NCBI RefSeq assembly: GCF_014196845.1
Contig: NZ_JACIEM010000001.1
Location: forward strand, 682,001 to 746,000
DNA from: Aurantimonas endophytica
GTDB taxonomy: Bacteria; Pseudomonadota; Alphaproteobacteria; Rhizobiales; Rhizobiaceae
Length of the DNA: 64,000 bases
Direction of reading: 5' to 3'
In this document: positions 30,170-39,317 of the stretch, piece after piece
Layout of the letters: each line of letters starts with the position of its first letter
Numbering within the stretch: the first letter of the stretch is position 1
Position numbers and translations under genes: made by a program
Notes under the pieces: model-generated
What the model was told of the DNA's origin: nothing
The model's database searches: none
Seen by the model: the letters and a program-made list of their open reading frames with translations, nothing else

Positions 30170-30550
30170 TCAGGGCGTCCAGGCGTCGTAGTCGCCGGTG
30201 ACCCGCGGACGATCCGCCGGGTTGAGCAGCGAGCCCTTTGGCCGATAGGCCTTGCCGGTGCCGGTGAAGTTCGGCAGATGCGGCTTCTCCCAGGCGTGTG
30301 GGCGATAGTCTTCGACGGTCGGCGGCGTGTCGACGCGGTGATGCATCCAGCCGTTCCAGCCGGGGGGGATCATCGAGGGCTCCGCCGGACCGTTGTAGAT
30401 GACCCAGCGTTTCGAGCCGTCGGCATTCTCGTGGTAGACGTTGCCGAACTCGTCGGTGCCGACATTCCGGCCGAACCGCCAAGTGTAGAACCTCGTGCCG
30501 ATCGTCTGACCGTTCCACCAGGTGAAGATCTGCAGCAGCCAGTCTTTCAT
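30170..30550 (-). CDS. NADH:ubiquinone oxidoreductase subunit NDUFA12-like
   Basis: A 126-residue accessory subunit of respiratory complex I, homologous to mitochondrial NDUFA12/B17.2 and found in alphaproteobacteria. It has TWWNGQTIGTRFYTWRFG, VGTDEFGNVYHE and WVIYNGPAEPSMIPPGWNGW (the family signature). Start at 30548-30550 (MKDWLLQIF) was preferred over a 61-codon extension rich in arginine. It is separated from DUF2155 by 167 bases. The nuo operon itself is not in the window. Confidence 0.95.
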   Translation of the reverse strand: MKDWLLQIFTWWNGQTIGTRFYTWRFGRNVGTDEFGNVYHENADGSKRWVIYNGPAEPSMIPPGWNGWMHHRVDTPPTVEDYRPHAWEKPHLPNFTGTGKAYRPKGSLLNPADRPRVTGDYDAWTP

Positions 30551-30626
30551 GGCGATCCCAATCCGTCTCGATGCCGGGACCTTATGCTGCCCCGTCGGTG
30601 AAATGTCCATCGCCGGGCGCGTTGCC

Positions 30627-31127
30627 TCAGCCGAGCGGCTTCTCGTAGATCGCCGCCGGAATGCCCGAATCCGCGGCGCCGCAATTTGCCGTCGAGCCGG
30701 TCTTTGTGAACCCCTTGGCGCGGTAGAAGGCAATCGCCGGTTCGTTCGCCTCCTCCACCTCGAGCCGCAACCGCTCCGCCTGCGGAAACGACTCCATGAT
30801 CTCGGCGAGAAGCGCGCTGCCCAACCCGCTGCCCTGGCAGTCGGGGTGGACGTAGAGCTGGTGCAGCACGACCGTCTTGCCGTCGGCTCCGGCAGCCGCG
30901 GCGAATGCCATGCCGCCGATCCGCTCGCCGTCGTCGCCGACGACGAACTCGGCGTTCAGCCTGCCGAGGCGCGGCTTGAGCACGTCCACAGAGTGCCACG
31001 AGCCGGTGATCTCCGCCACGCGCTCGGCGCCATAGATGCCGTCATAGGTGGCGTGCCAGGTCTCGCCGAGCAGCGCGCTTACGGCTTCCAGGTCGCGCAG
31101 GCCGGCGGTGCGGACGTAGAAGGTCAT
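30627..31127 (-). CDS. GNAT family N-acetyltransferase
   Basis: A 166-residue acetyl-CoA-dependent acetyltransferase. The acetyl-CoA motif A is [20 protein letters not shown], followed by [19 protein letters not shown] (motif B with the tyrosine). Substrate unknown. The ATG overlaps the gatB stop by four bases, so it is likely translated with gatB. Ends with a cysteine/glycine-containing tail (NCGAADSG) not typical of the domain. Confidence 0.88.
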   Translation of the reverse strand: MTFYVRTAGLRDLEAVSALLGETWHATYDGIYGAERVAEITGSWHSVDVLKPRLGRLNAEFVVGDDGERIGGMAFAAAAGADGKTVVLHQLYVHPDCQGSGLGSALLAEIMESFPQAERLRLEVEEANEPAIAFYRAKGFTKTGSTANCGAADSGIPAAIYEKPLG

Positions 31128-32623
31128 TCGACGCCGAGCTTCGCCTTGACCAGCGCGTTGACTGCGCCCGGGCTTGCCTTGCCACCGGTCGCCTTCATCA
31201 CCTGGCCGACGAACCAGCCCGCCAGCGACGGCTTCGCCTTCGCCTGCTCGACCTTGTCCGGGTTGGCGGCGATCACTTCATCCACCGCAGCCTCGATGGC
31301 GCCGGTGTCGGTGACCTGCCGCATTCCCCGCGCCTCGACGACTTCCCGTGGGTCGCCGCCTTCGGCCCAGACGATCTCGAACAGCTCCTTGGCGATCTTG
31401 CCGGAGATCACGTCCTCGCGGATGAGATCGAGTATCGCGCCGAGCTGATCCGCGGAGACGGGGCTCGCCTCGATCGACTTGCCGTCCTTGTTGAGCGCCC
31501 CGAGCAGGTCGTTGATCACCCAGTTCGCCGCCTGCTTGGCATCGCGGCCCTTGGCAACCTTCTCGAAGAAGTCCGCGATCGCCTTCTCGGAAACGAGGAT
31601 TGAGGCGTCGTAGGGAGACAGGCCGGCATCGGCGATCAGCCGGTTTCGCTTGTCGTCCGGCAGTTCCGGCAGTTCCTTCAGCAGCGCGTCGATATAGGCC
31701 TGGTCGAATTCCAGCGGCAGAAGATCGGGATCGGGGAAGTAGCGATAGTCGTGGGCGTCTTCCTTGGTGCGCATCGCGCGCGTCTCGCCCTTCACCGGGT
31801 CGAACAGGCGCGTCTCCTGGTCGATCGTGCCGCCGTCCTCGATGATCGCGATCTGCCGACGTGCCTCCGATTCGATCGACTGGCCGACGAAGCGGATCGA
31901 ATTGACGTTCTTGATCTCGCACCGCGTGCCAAAGGCACCGCCGGGACGGCGCACCGACACGTTGACGTCGGCGCGCATCGACCCTTCGTCCATATTGCCG
32001 TCGCAGGTGCCGAGATAGCGCAGGATGGTCCGCAGCTTGGTGAGGAAGGCCTTGGCCTCGTCGGCCGAGCGCATGTCCGGCTTGGAGACGATCTCCATCA
32101 GCGCGACGCCGGAGCGGTTGAGATCCACGAAGGACATGGTCGGATGCTGATCGTGCAGCGACTTGCCGGCGTCCTGTTCGAGATGCAGCCGCTCGATCCC
32201 GACCTCGATCGTCTCGAACTCGCCCTTGGAATCGGGGCCGACCGCAACGGACACGATCCCTTCCCCTACGATCGGATCCTTGTACTGCGAGATCTGGTAG
32301 CCCTGCGGCAGGTCCGGATAGAAGTAGTTCTTGCGGTCGAACAGCGAGCGGTGCCGGATCTCGGCCTTCAGGCCGAGGCCGGTGCGGATCGCCTGGCGCA
32401 CGCATTCCTCGTTGATAACCGGCAGCATGCCGGGCATCGCCGCATCGACGAGGCTGACATGGTCGTTCGGCGCGCCACCGAAGCTCGTCGAGGCGCCGGA
32501 GAAGAGCTTGGACTCCGACAGGACCTGGGCGTGCACCTCCATGCCGACGATGATCTCCCAATCCCCGGTGGCACCGGAAATGAAGTTCTTGGGTTCGGGC
32601 GTACGGGTATCGACGAGGGTCAT
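31124..32623 (-). CDS. gatB: Aspartyl/glutamyl-tRNA(Asn/Gln) amidotransferase subunit B
   Basis: GatB is the kinase/tRNA-binding subunit of GatCAB, which amidates mischarged Glu-tRNA(Gln) or Asp-tRNA(Asn); 499 residues. The N-terminal [51 protein letters not shown] and the C-terminal YqeY-like tail domain ([19 protein letters not shown]) are intact. It is separated from gatCA by the MocR/DUF1127 pair. Weak ribosome site (CCGGACC). Confidence 0.97.
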   Translation of the reverse strand: MTLVDTRTPEPKNFISGATGDWEIIVGMEVHAQVLSESKLFSGASTSFGGAPNDHVSLVDAAMPGMLPVINEECVRQAIRTGLGLKAEIRHRSLFDRKNYFYPDLPQGYQISQYKDPIVGEGIVSVAVGPDSKGEFETIEVGIERLHLEQDAGKSLHDQHPTMSFVDLNRSGVALMEIVSKPDMRSADEAKAFLTKLRTILRYLGTCDGNMDEGSMRADVNVSVRRPGGAFGTRCEIKNVNSIRFVGQSIESEARRQIAIIEDGGTIDQETRLFDPVKGETRAMRTKEDAHDYRYFPDPDLLPLEFDQAYIDALLKELPELPDDKRNRLIADAGLSPYDASILVSEKAIADFFEKVAKGRDAKQAANWVINDLLGALNKDGKSIEASPVSADQLGAILDLIREDVISGKIAKELFEIVWAEGGDPREVVEARGMRQVTDTGAIEAAVDEVIAANPDKVEQAKAKPSLAGWFVGQVMKATGGKASPGAVNALVKAKLGVE

Positions 32624-32729
32624 GAGCTTGGTCCGGAAACCTATGAAATTGGCTTGCCGTTTGGCTAGAGCAAAGCCTCGGGGGGTTCAAGCGGCCGACG
32701 GTCTCCTCGCTGCCCCAACGGCGGCCGGT

Positions 32730-34148
32730 TCAGGCGACGCTGTCATAGGAGATGCTGCCACTGTCCATCAGGCCCTTGAGCGTCGTCAGGGCATTGGAGA
32801 GCGTCTCGCGTTCGCGAACGGCGGAAAGGCCGATCCTGACACAGTGACGCGCCCGATCATTTCTGACGCTTTGATACTCGTCCTCGCCATCGATGCGGAT
32901 CCCGTGGTTGCGTGCCGCAAGCAGGAAGGCCGGCGAAGTCCAGGGCGACGGCAGTTGCAGCCACCGATAGGGAACCGGCGCGAGCTCCTCGGCCGTGCCC
33001 AGGCCGAAGATCAGGTCGAACGTGGCGATCCGCGCCTGGATTTCCGCCGTCACCTTCTGTCGCACCTGTTCGGCCTCACCCGACAGGACCAGCCTTGCCG
33101 CGACTTCCATGTTCAGGAAGGGCCGCCCCCCGGTGAGCTGGTTGTGGGCGACGGTGACGCGAACCGCCTGGCCGCGCGGACAGACCGCCCAGCCGGCGCG
33201 CAATCCCGCCGCCACGCTCTTCGACAGCCCGCCGAGGAAGAAGGTCCGCTCCGGTGCAAGCGACACGATGGGGGCAAGGTCGCTCGGCGTGATCTTGCCG
33301 TAGACATTGTCCTCTATGATGAGAAGATTGTGCCGCCGGGCGATCGATACAATCTCTTCCCGGCGCTTCGACGACATGACGCGCCCGGTCGGATTGTTGA
33401 CTGCCGGCATCAGAAAGATCATCCGCGGATGTTGTCGGGCGGCGCAGCGATCAAGTTCATCCGGCAGCATCCCCTCCTCGTCCATGCCGACCGTCAACGG
33501 CAGGCGGCCGATCATCGTCGCGGCGCGCGCCACCGCGGCATAGGACAATGCTTCGAAGACGATCCGATCGCCCGGATGAGTCATGGCCGCGATGATGCCC
33601 TGAATGGCCGCGTTGACGCCGAGGGTCGGAACGACGTGGCTCGGATCCGGCGACCACCCGCCCGTCGCCAGCCATTCGGCGCCGGCCTTCGGCCAGCTCG
33701 CAGGAACGCCGCGCACGTAGTCGAGCACGCGGCCCGGCGAGTCCGTCATGACGGCCGAGAACGTCTTCGAGACGATCTCGCTCTGCCCGATGTCAGCCGC
33801 AGAGGTTGAATCGAGCTTGGCATCGCTCGTCTCCTGGCCCGGCCGAGGATCAACGACGGCGTCGCGGGCTGCCACGGCAGCTCCCGCCTTTTCCGTGATC
33901 CCGTCGATCCGGCGGACATAGGTCCCGCGACCGACTTCGCCGGTTGTCAGGCCTCGCTCTCGGGCGATCTTGTAAGCTCGTCCGATCGTGCCGACGGTGA
34001 CCTTCAGGTCGAAGGCGAGGTCCCGCTGGGGCGGCAGCTTCGCGCCCGGTTCGAGGTGGCCATCGACGATAGCCCGGTCGATGGCGTCGGCGAGCCGCAG
34101 ATAGAACGGCAGATCGGCGTCTTCCGCGATCTTCAGCTGCAATGTCAC
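32730..34148 (-). CDS. MocR-family transcription regulator (GntR winged helix fused to aminotransferase domain)
   Basis: A 472-residue MocR/PdxR-type regulator. An N-terminal GntR winged helix (about 10-75: GAKLPPQRDLAFDLKVTVGT, RGLTTGEVGRGTYV) is joined by an acidic linker to a fold-type I PLP domain with NNPTGRVMS, IIEDNVYGKI and the PLP lysine in GGLSKSVAAGLRAGW. I took the GTG at 34148 (TLQLKIAEDADL follows) because AAGGAAGG sits seven bases upstream; a GTG at 34175 would add nine residues. Divergent from the DUF1127 gene, which it probably controls along with itself. Effector unknown. Confidence 0.92.
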   Translation of the reverse strand: MTLQLKIAEDADLPFYLRLADAIDRAIVDGHLEPGAKLPPQRDLAFDLKVTVGTIGRAYKIARERGLTTGEVGRGTYVRRIDGITEKAGAAVAARDAVVDPRPGQETSDAKLDSTSAADIGQSEIVSKTFSAVMTDSPGRVLDYVRGVPASWPKAGAEWLATGGWSPDPSHVVPTLGVNAAIQGIIAAMTHPGDRIVFEALSYAAVARAATMIGRLPLTVGMDEEGMLPDELDRCAARQHPRMIFLMPAVNNPTGRVMSSKRREEIVSIARRHNLLIIEDNVYGKITPSDLAPIVSLAPERTFFLGGLSKSVAAGLRAGWAVCPRGQAVRVTVAHNQLTGGRPFLNMEVAARLVLSGEAEQVRQKVTAEIQARIATFDLIFGLGTAEELAPVPYRWLQLPSPWTSPAFLLAARNHGIRIDGEDEYQSVRNDRARHCVRIGLSAVRERETLSNALTTLKGLMDSGSISYDSVA

Positions 34149-34184
34149 CCTGACACCTTCCTTTGTCACCCTCACTTCATTTGC

Positions 34185-34212
34185 ATTGTACCCGTTCCCG
34201 TCATGGGTTCAA
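34185..34212 (-). promoter_or_regulatory. MocR promoter and candidate autoregulatory operator
   Basis: On the minus strand TTGAAC (34207-34212) and TACAAT (34185-34190) are separated by 16 bases and form a good sigma-70-type promoter for the MocR gene. The same stretch contains an inverted repeat, TTGTACCC (34186-34193) and GGGTTCAA (34205-34212), with one mismatch and 19-base centre spacing. A MocR dimer bound there would cover both promoter boxes. Promoter and repeat are seen; binding is inferred. Confidence 0.6.
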
Positions 34213-34251
34213 GTAGATCAACGGTCACAATACAGAGATTGGATGGTTGCC

Positions 34252-34530
34252 ATGTCAGGGCATTATTCGAAGATCGCTCAGAACGCGGATCGCTCCCCTT
34301 GGCGGAAAGATCGGCCTCGCACGTCTGCCGAACTGCTGGAAGCGGTCGGCCGCAAGATCCGCGAGGCAAGGGCTTCGCTCGCTTTCCGCCTGCGCGCTCT
34401 ATCGGGGCGCGCCAGGATGCGGCGCGACCTTCTCGATCTGGACGATTTCCAGTTGAAGGATCTGGGGCTGACGCGGGACGAGGCGCTCAGAGCCGCCGAG
34501 CGCATAGAATGGCGCTGCGACTGGAAGTGA
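34252..34530 (+). CDS. DUF1127 domain small basic protein
   Basis: A 92-residue basic protein with a C-terminal DUF1127 domain: RARMRRDLLDLDDFQLKDLG then LTRDEALRAAER. DUF1127 proteins are common in alphaproteobacteria, often stress-induced, and some bind RNA. The start is uncertain: ATG 34252 (MSGHYSKI), ATG 34243 or ATG 34186; the last would overlap the operator and is unlikely. Divergent from the MocR regulator with about 100 bases between. The N-terminal half (about 45 residues) is longer than in the shortest family members. Confidence 0.8.
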   Translation: MSGHYSKIAQNADRSPWRKDRPRTSAELLEAVGRKIREARASLAFRLRALSGRARMRRDLLDLDDFQLKDLGLTRDEALRAAERIEWRCDWK

Positions 34531-34632
34531 GCGCTCGCCATCCGGCCGGCAGCTCGACAACCTCAGGAGGGACGACGACCCAAGGAGCGGCAGTCGATAA
34601 GCCGTCCCGTCTCAATTAGTGCTGACGAGAAC

Positions 34633-34659
34633 CGGTGCCGCTCCACGGGAGCGGCACCG
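34633..34659 (-). terminator. Hairpin downstream of gatA
   Basis: CGGTGCCGCTCC-ACG-GGAGCGGCACCG is a perfect 12-bp stem with a three-base loop, 11 bases beyond the gatA stop on the minus strand and about 100 bases beyond the DUF1127 stop on the plus strand. The T-run is poor (GGTTCTCGTC), so termination efficiency is uncertain. Confidence 0.6.
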
Positions 34660-34670
34660 CTCGCGCGTCT

Positions 34671-36152
34671 TCACCACCACTTGGCCGGCTCGAACCGGCC
34701 GGCCGCCTGCTCGATGACCGAACCGAGCGAGAACAGCGTTTCCTCGTCGAAAGGCCGGCCGATCAGCTGCAGCCCGAGCGGCAGCCCCTCCTCCGTCAGC
34801 CCGGCCGGCACCGCGATGCCGGGCAGGCCCGCCATGTTCACGGTGACGGTGAAGATGTCGTTCAGGTACATCTTGACCGGGTCGGACGCCATGTCCTGGT
34901 CGGCGATGCCGAAGGCCGCCGAGGGCGTCGCCGGCGTCAGCAGCGCGTCGATGCCGTCCGCATAGACCGTCTCGAAGTCGCGCTTGATCAGCGTCCGGAC
35001 CTTCTGGGCCCGCAGGTAGTAGGCGTCGTAATAGCCGGCCGAGAGGACGTAGGTGCCGATCATGATGCGGCGCTTGACCTCGCGGCCGAAGCCCTCGGCC
35101 CGCGTCCGCTCGTACATCTCCGTCAGGTCCTTGCCGGGCACCCGCAGGCCGTAGCGCACGCCGTCGTAGCGCGCGAGGTTGGACGAGGCTTCGGCCGGGG
35201 CGACGATGTAGTAGGCCGGCAGCGCGTATTTCGTGTGCGGCAGCGATACGTCGACGATCTCGGCGCCGGCGTCTTTCAGCCAGGCGATGCCCTGCTGCCA
35301 GAGCGCCTCGATCTCGCCGGGCATGCCGTCGACCCGGTACTCCTTCGGCACGCCGATCCGCAGCCCCTTCACCGAGCGGCCGATGGCGGCTTCGTAGTCC
35401 GGCACCGGCCGATCGACCGAGGTCGTATCCTTGGCGTCGACCGAGGCCATCGAGCGCAGCATGATGGCCGCGTCGCGGACGTCGCGAGCGATCGGGCCCG
35501 CCTGGTCGAGGGAGGAGGCAAAGGCGACGATTCCCCAGCGCGAGCAGCGCCCGTAGGTCGGCTTGATGCCGACCGTGCCGGTGAAGGCGGCCGGCTGGCG
35601 GATCGACCCGCCGGTGTCCGTGGCCGTGGCGCCTGCCGCGAGATGCGCCGCGACGGCGGCCGCCGAGCCGCCCGAAGAACCACCAGGCACGAGGTCGAGA
35701 TTGGAGCCCTTCCGGCGCCATGGGTTCTTCACCGGTCCGTAGCACGAACTCTCGTTGGACGAGCCCATGGCGAATTCGTCCATGTTAAGCTTGCCGAGCA
35801 TGACCGCGCCGTCCGCCCAGAGATTGGCCGTCACGGTGGATTCGTAGCGTGGCTCGAAGCCTTCGAGGATCCTGCTGCAGGCCTGCGTGTGGACGCCTTC
35901 CGTGGCGTAGAGATCCTTGACGCCGAGCGGGATGCCTTCGAGAGCGCCTGCCTCGCCTTTCGCCAGACGAGCGTCGGACTGCGCCGCCATCGCCATCGCC
36001 TTCTCGGGCGTCGGCATCACGTAGGCGTTGAGCTGACCGTTGGCGGCCTCGATAGCCGAGACATAGGCCTGGGTGAGTTCGGTCGCGGAGAACGCTTTCG
36101 CCTTCAGCTCGTCGCGTGCCTCGGCGATGGTCAGGGAGGTCAGATCGGTCAT
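34671..36152 (-). CDS. gatA: Glutamyl-tRNA(Gln) amidotransferase subunit A
   Basis: Amidase-signature subunit of GatCAB that releases ammonia from glutamine; 493 residues. The Ser-cisSer-Lys triad is visible: Lys in [12 protein letters not shown], cis-Ser in [15 protein letters not shown], nucleophile Ser in [15 protein letters not shown]. The C-terminus is GRFEPAKWW, standard for GatA. The start ATG overlaps the stop of the GNAT gene by four bases; the conserved N-terminus ([14 protein letters not shown]) supports it. Confidence 0.97.
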   Translation of the reverse strand: MTDLTSLTIAEARDELKAKAFSATELTQAYVSAIEAANGQLNAYVMPTPEKAMAMAAQSDARLAKGEAGALEGIPLGVKDLYATEGVHTQACSRILEGFEPRYESTVTANLWADGAVMLGKLNMDEFAMGSSNESSCYGPVKNPWRRKGSNLDLVPGGSSGGSAAAVAAHLAAGATATDTGGSIRQPAAFTGTVGIKPTYGRCSRWGIVAFASSLDQAGPIARDVRDAAIMLRSMASVDAKDTTSVDRPVPDYEAAIGRSVKGLRIGVPKEYRVDGMPGEIEALWQQGIAWLKDAGAEIVDVSLPHTKYALPAYYIVAPAEASSNLARYDGVRYGLRVPGKDLTEMYERTRAEGFGREVKRRIMIGTYVLSAGYYDAYYLRAQKVRTLIKRDFETVYADGIDALLTPATPSAAFGIADQDMASDPVKMYLNDIFTVTVNMAGLPGIAVPAGLTEEGLPLGLQLIGRPFDEETLFSLGSVIEQAAGRFEPAKWW

Positions 36153-36619
36153 CGGGGCAGCATCATCTCGTAAAAGCGACTGTATTCTGAATCGGGATAG
36201 TCGAGGACGACCCCGCAGCGGGTAAAGCCGGCACGCTCGTAAAGCGCCCAGGCGGGCTCGAACCCCTCCGTGCCGCCGGTCTCCAGGACGAGTCGTTCGA
36301 GCTTCTGGCGCCCTGCCTCCGCCTCGATCGCCTGCAGCAGACGCCAGCCGATCCCCGTTCCGCGTGCCGCGGGGATCGAGAACATCCGCTTGACCTCGCC
36401 GAGCGAGGCATCGTGGCGGCGCAGCGCGCCCATTCCAACGACGGTCCGGGTGTCGTCACGGGCGACGAAGACGGTCGTGTCATCCCCCGCCATCTGTTCC
36501 GCCGTCATCTGGAATTGAAACTCCGGCGGCGACAGCGGTTCGAGATGGGCATTGAGATCGGCAACCAGCGCCCGGATTGCGTCCTGCAAGGGCGTCTCGA
36601 CGGCGATGGTCACGGCCAT
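36149..36619 (-). CDS. GNAT family N-acetyltransferase between gatC and gatA
   Basis: A 156-residue acetyltransferase with [20 protein letters not shown] as the acetyl-CoA binding motif and [12 protein letters not shown] near the C-terminus, followed by [10 protein letters not shown]. It resembles the YsnE/PhnO-like GNATs; substrate unknown. It starts six bases after gatC and its stop overlaps the gatA start by four bases, so it is embedded in the gatCA operon, which normally has no gene in this position. Confidence 0.9.
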   Translation of the reverse strand: MAVTIAVETPLQDAIRALVADLNAHLEPLSPPEFQFQMTAEQMAGDDTTVFVARDDTRTVVGMGALRRHDASLGEVKRMFSIPAARGTGIGWRLLQAIEAEAGRQKLERLVLETGGTEGFEPAWALYERAGFTRCGVVLDYPDSEYSRFYEMMLPR

Positions 36620-36625
36620 GCGGCG

Positions 36626-36913
36626 CTACTCCACCACCTTCGGCACGACGAAGAAGTGATCCTCGCTCGCCGGCGCATTGGCGACGATGTCGTCCGCCTT
36701 GCCGCCGTCGGTCACCATGTCCTGGCGCTTCTTCATCGCCATCGGGGTTACCGACGTCATCGGCTCCACCCCCTCGACATCGACCTCGCCGAGCTGTTCG
36801 ACGAAGCCGAGAATGGCGTTGAGTTCGCCCTCCATGGCCGTCACATCCTCGTCGGTGACGGCGATGCGGGCCAGGCGGGCGACCCGGCGGACGGTGGCTG
36901 TATCGACGGACAT
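36626..36913 (-). CDS. gatC: Glutamyl-tRNA(Gln) amidotransferase subunit C
   Basis: Small stabilising subunit of GatCAB, 95 residues. It has the family pattern [36 protein letters not shown] and the C-terminal [16 protein letters not shown]. Start at 36913 (MSVDTATV); a 29-codon upstream extension in the open frame is arginine-rich and not conserved. First gene of gatC-GNAT-gatA. Confidence 0.97.
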   Translation of the reverse strand: MSVDTATVRRVARLARIAVTDEDVTAMEGELNAILGFVEQLGEVDVEGVEPMTSVTPMAMKKRQDMVTDGGKADDIVANAPASEDHFFVVPKVVE

Positions 36914-37011
36914 GGCGCCCCTTGCGAACTGTCTGATGATGTCGCGCGAGCTATAGCGACGCGGCCGGGGCGAGGCAACGCCGGCTGCGGACGCTATCAC
37001 CGCAGCTGCCG

Positions 37012-37713
37012 TCAGACCTCGAAGGGAACGCCGATCGTCGGGTTACGCACCTTGCCGGCATCGCCTTCCATCGCCTCGACGAACTTGTCGGGACTGGCGT
37101 CGAGCGGCGGAAACGTCCCCCAGTGGATCGGGATGATCGTGTCGAAGTTGAAATAGCGGCGGCAGGCGAGCGCGGCGACGGCCGCCCCCATGGTGAAGCG
37201 GTCGCCGACAGGCACCATGGCGATCTTCGGAGCATGCAGTTCCTCGATCAGCGCCATGTCGGAGAAGATGTCCGTGTCGCCCATGTGGTAGACGGTCGGC
37301 GCGTCATTGAAGTGGAAGACCAGGCCGTTCGGCATGCCGAGATAGGTGACGTTGCCATCCTCCTCGATATTTCCGGACGAGTGGAAGGCCTGCGTCAGGG
37401 TGACGGTGAAGTCGTCGAAGCTGACGGTGCCGCCGGTATTCATCGGCTCGACAGCTTCGACGCCCTTGGCGTTCAGCCAGCTCGCCAGTTCGAAGGTCGC
37501 CACCACCTTGCAGCCGTGCCGCCGGGCGATGTCGACCGTGTCGCCGACGTGATCGGCGTGGCCGTGGCTGAGGACGATGTGGGTGACCCCGCGGGCCGCT
37601 TCCTCGACCGAGCTCTTGAAATGCGGATTACCGGTGAGAAAGGGGTCGATCAGGATGACGGCAGACCCCGCCTCGATCCGGAAGGCGGAATGGCCGAAAT
37701 AGGTGATCTTCAT
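37012..37713 (-). CDS. Metallo-beta-lactamase-fold metal-dependent hydrolase (UPF0173-type)
   Basis: A 233-residue MBL-fold protein. Metal ligands sit in [10 protein letters not shown] (HxHxDH), the FHSSGN loop, [10 protein letters not shown] and the C-terminal [10 protein letters not shown]. Members are annotated as UPF0173 metal-dependent hydrolases; substrates are unproven. Start ATG 37713 has GGGAGCACCCCC upstream. Divergent from ruvX. No sign of truncation. Confidence 0.92.
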   Translation of the reverse strand: MKITYFGHSAFRIEAGSAVILIDPFLTGNPHFKSSVEEAARGVTHIVLSHGHADHVGDTVDIARRHGCKVVATFELASWLNAKGVEAVEPMNTGGTVSFDDFTVTLTQAFHSSGNIEEDGNVTYLGMPNGLVFHFNDAPTVYHMGDTDIFSDMALIEELHAPKIAMVPVGDRFTMGAAVAALACRRYFNFDTIIPIHWGTFPPLDASPDKFVEAMEGDAGKVRNPTIGVPFEV

Positions 37714-37855
37714 GGGGGTGCTCCCTGCGGCTGGTCGAGGCGGGCGCCCTGTCCGAGCCGCCGCTGCGCGTGCTAAGTGCGCGCCAGGGGCCTGGCGTCA
37801 AGGCGAACGGGCCCGTTCTGGCGTCTTCGCCGACCAGACGGAGACAGTGCGTCCC

Positions 37856-38326
37856 ATGCCGGTACTGACGCTCGATGAATTCGCCGCCACCGTGCCGTCC
37901 GGCCGGACGATCGCGGGATTCGACCTCGGCACCAAGACAATTGGCCTCGCCATCTCCGACCTGGGCCAGCGGTTTGCCACTCCGCGCAAGGTGATCGCGC
38001 GTACGAAGTTCACCGCCGACGTCGCCGCGCTGCAGGTGGCTCTCGCGGCCGACCGCGTCGCCGGCATCGTCATCGGTCTGCCGCTCAACATGGATGGGTC
38101 GGAAGGCCCCCGCGCGCAATCGACGCGGGCCTTCGTGCGCAACTATGTCCGGCTGGACGAACGGCCCCTGATGTTCTGGGACGAGCGCCTGTCGACCGTG
38201 GCGGCCGAGCGCGGCCTGTTGGAGGCGGACGTATCGCGCGCCAAGCGGGCGACGCGAATCGACTCAGCTGCGGCGGCATTCATCCTGCAGGGCGCGCTGG
38301 ACCGCCTTACGCTCTTGAGGTCCTAG
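37856..38326 (+). CDS. ruvX: Putative Holliday junction resolvase RuvX/YqgF
   Basis: RNase H-fold protein of 156 residues, linked in other bacteria to rRNA processing and Holliday junction resolution. The first acidic motif is [16 protein letters not shown], then [17 protein letters not shown], the [11 protein letters not shown] motif and the final acidic residue in [12 protein letters not shown]. Start ATG 37856 with GACGGAG about 12 bases upstream; a 51-codon extension is not conserved. Its stop overlaps the stop of the convergent membrane protein gene (CTAG). Confidence 0.93.
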   Translation: MPVLTLDEFAATVPSGRTIAGFDLGTKTIGLAISDLGQRFATPRKVIARTKFTADVAALQVALAADRVAGIVIGLPLNMDGSEGPRAQSTRAFVRNYVRLDERPLMFWDERLSTVAAERGLLEADVSRAKRATRIDSAAAAFILQGALDRLTLLRS

Positions 38327-38610
38327 GCGACTGGCTCCGCCGACCGGCGCTGACGCCACCAGTCCGCGATGCGGCGGCGGCGGCGGAACGCGATGATCGC
38401 GCCGAGGATCAGACTGTCGACCAGGAGTGCCTTGGCGATCATCGGCGGGATCGCCACGGGGTCGATGCCGAGCATCTCGCCGTAGACGCCGAACACGTGA
38501 TCATGCAGCGCTCGTGAGAAGACCAGGTCGCTGGCGTCGTTGAGCGAGAGGAAATACCAGCTCCAGAAGATCGCGAGCGGTGCCAGCCAGAGAACGAGGA
38601 GGGTGCGCAT
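38323..38610 (-). CDS. Small membrane protein, DUF6105-like
   Basis: A 95-residue protein with an N-terminal hydrophobic segment (about 3-20, [17 protein letters not shown]) and a second at about 55-74 ([18 protein letters not shown]), then a cluster of arginines ([15 protein letters not shown]). It resembles proteins called DUF6105 in rhizobia, as far as I can judge by eye. Function unknown. Its start overlaps the stop of the upstream gene (TGATG), so the two are translationally coupled. Confidence 0.75.
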   Translation of the reverse strand: MRTLLVLWLAPLAIFWSWYFLSLNDASDLVFSRALHDHVFGVYGEMLGIDPVAIPPMIAKALLVDSLILGAIIAFRRRRRIADWWRQRRSAEPVA

Positions 38611-39152
38611 CAGCCTTTGTCGCTTTCGCTGGAGTGACGCTGTTCGCGCCGCGCCAGCGCATCGCGCCGCGCGGCTTCGATCGCCCGCATGGCGGCTTCG
38701 AATTCCCGGTCCCCCGTGTCGTCAGGGGCGACCAGATGATCGAACAACAGCGCGCCGAAGCTCAGCGCCAGAGCAAACAGGAAGCCGGGGCCATCGCCGA
38801 ACAGGCTGGCAAGCGGCGAGCCGGAGACCGAGGCGGCCACATAGAGGCCGAATATCGCGGTCAGCAGGCTTGCCGCGACCGTCTCCGCCGGTCCAGCCGG
38901 CCCTCCCGACTCGGCATGCAGCCAGGCTATGGTCGCACCCAGTCCGACCACAAGAGCGGCGAGAATGGCCGCGAAGGCGGCGGCATCCGGCGTAGCCAGC
39001 CCGAGAGGAAGCGGCAAAGCTGCGGTAATCGTTCCGGCAGCGCCGCCCGAACCCTCAGCCAGGAGACCTGCCTCGCGCAGCAGGAGCGCGGAGCTGACCG
39101 CGCCGAAGCCCGCCCAGGCGCTGAGTGCGAGGGTGGACGGCATGCGCTGCAT
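38610..39152 (-). CDS. Hypothetical multi-span membrane protein
   Basis: I do not recognise this 180-residue protein. It is rich in Ala, Gly and Leu with about four hydrophobic segments (roughly 8-28, 55-78, 92-112, 120-140), then a charged cytosolic-looking tail (EFEAAMRAIEAARRDALARRE). Start at 39152. It is coupled to the DUF6105-like gene by a one-base start/stop overlap. CtrA-like and palindromic sites lie just upstream (39174-39246). Confidence 0.7.
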   Translation of the reverse strand: MQRMPSTLALSAWAGFGAVSSALLLREAGLLAEGSGGAAGTITAALPLPLGLATPDAAAFAAILAALVVGLGATIAWLHAESGGPAGPAETVAASLLTAIFGLYVAASVSGSPLASLFGDGPGFLFALALSFGALLFDHLVAPDDTGDREFEAAMRAIEAARRDALARREQRHSSESDKG

Positions 39153-39173
39153 GGGACCCTCCTGCCGACATGG

Positions 39174-39188
39174 TTACCGATCCGTTAA
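39174..39188. promoter_or_regulatory. CtrA-like box upstream of membrane protein pair
   Basis: TTAC-N7-TTAA matches the CtrA consensus TTAA-N7-TTAA in seven of eight positions. It is 22 bases upstream of the start codon of the 180-residue membrane protein. A perfect palindrome CGTTAA-CC-TTAACG lies further up at 39233-39246. Both are in an otherwise ordinary 165-base gap. CtrA control is a guess from the motif. Confidence 0.35.
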
Positions 39189-39317
39189 CGACAGTCTCGT
39201 CGCCAGTCGGCCAGGCCGCAATCGAAACCCTTCGTTAACCTTAACGGCCACTTCGCGTGGTGAGATATCTGCAGGGTCGTTGACGCCGCTGCGTCGGAAA
39301 AGTTCCCCGATCGCCGC

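Noticed and set aside
30042-30518. 158-codon minus-strand frame across the NDUFA12-like gene
   Set aside because: It is another frame of the NDUFA12-like gene, which has clear family motifs in its own frame.
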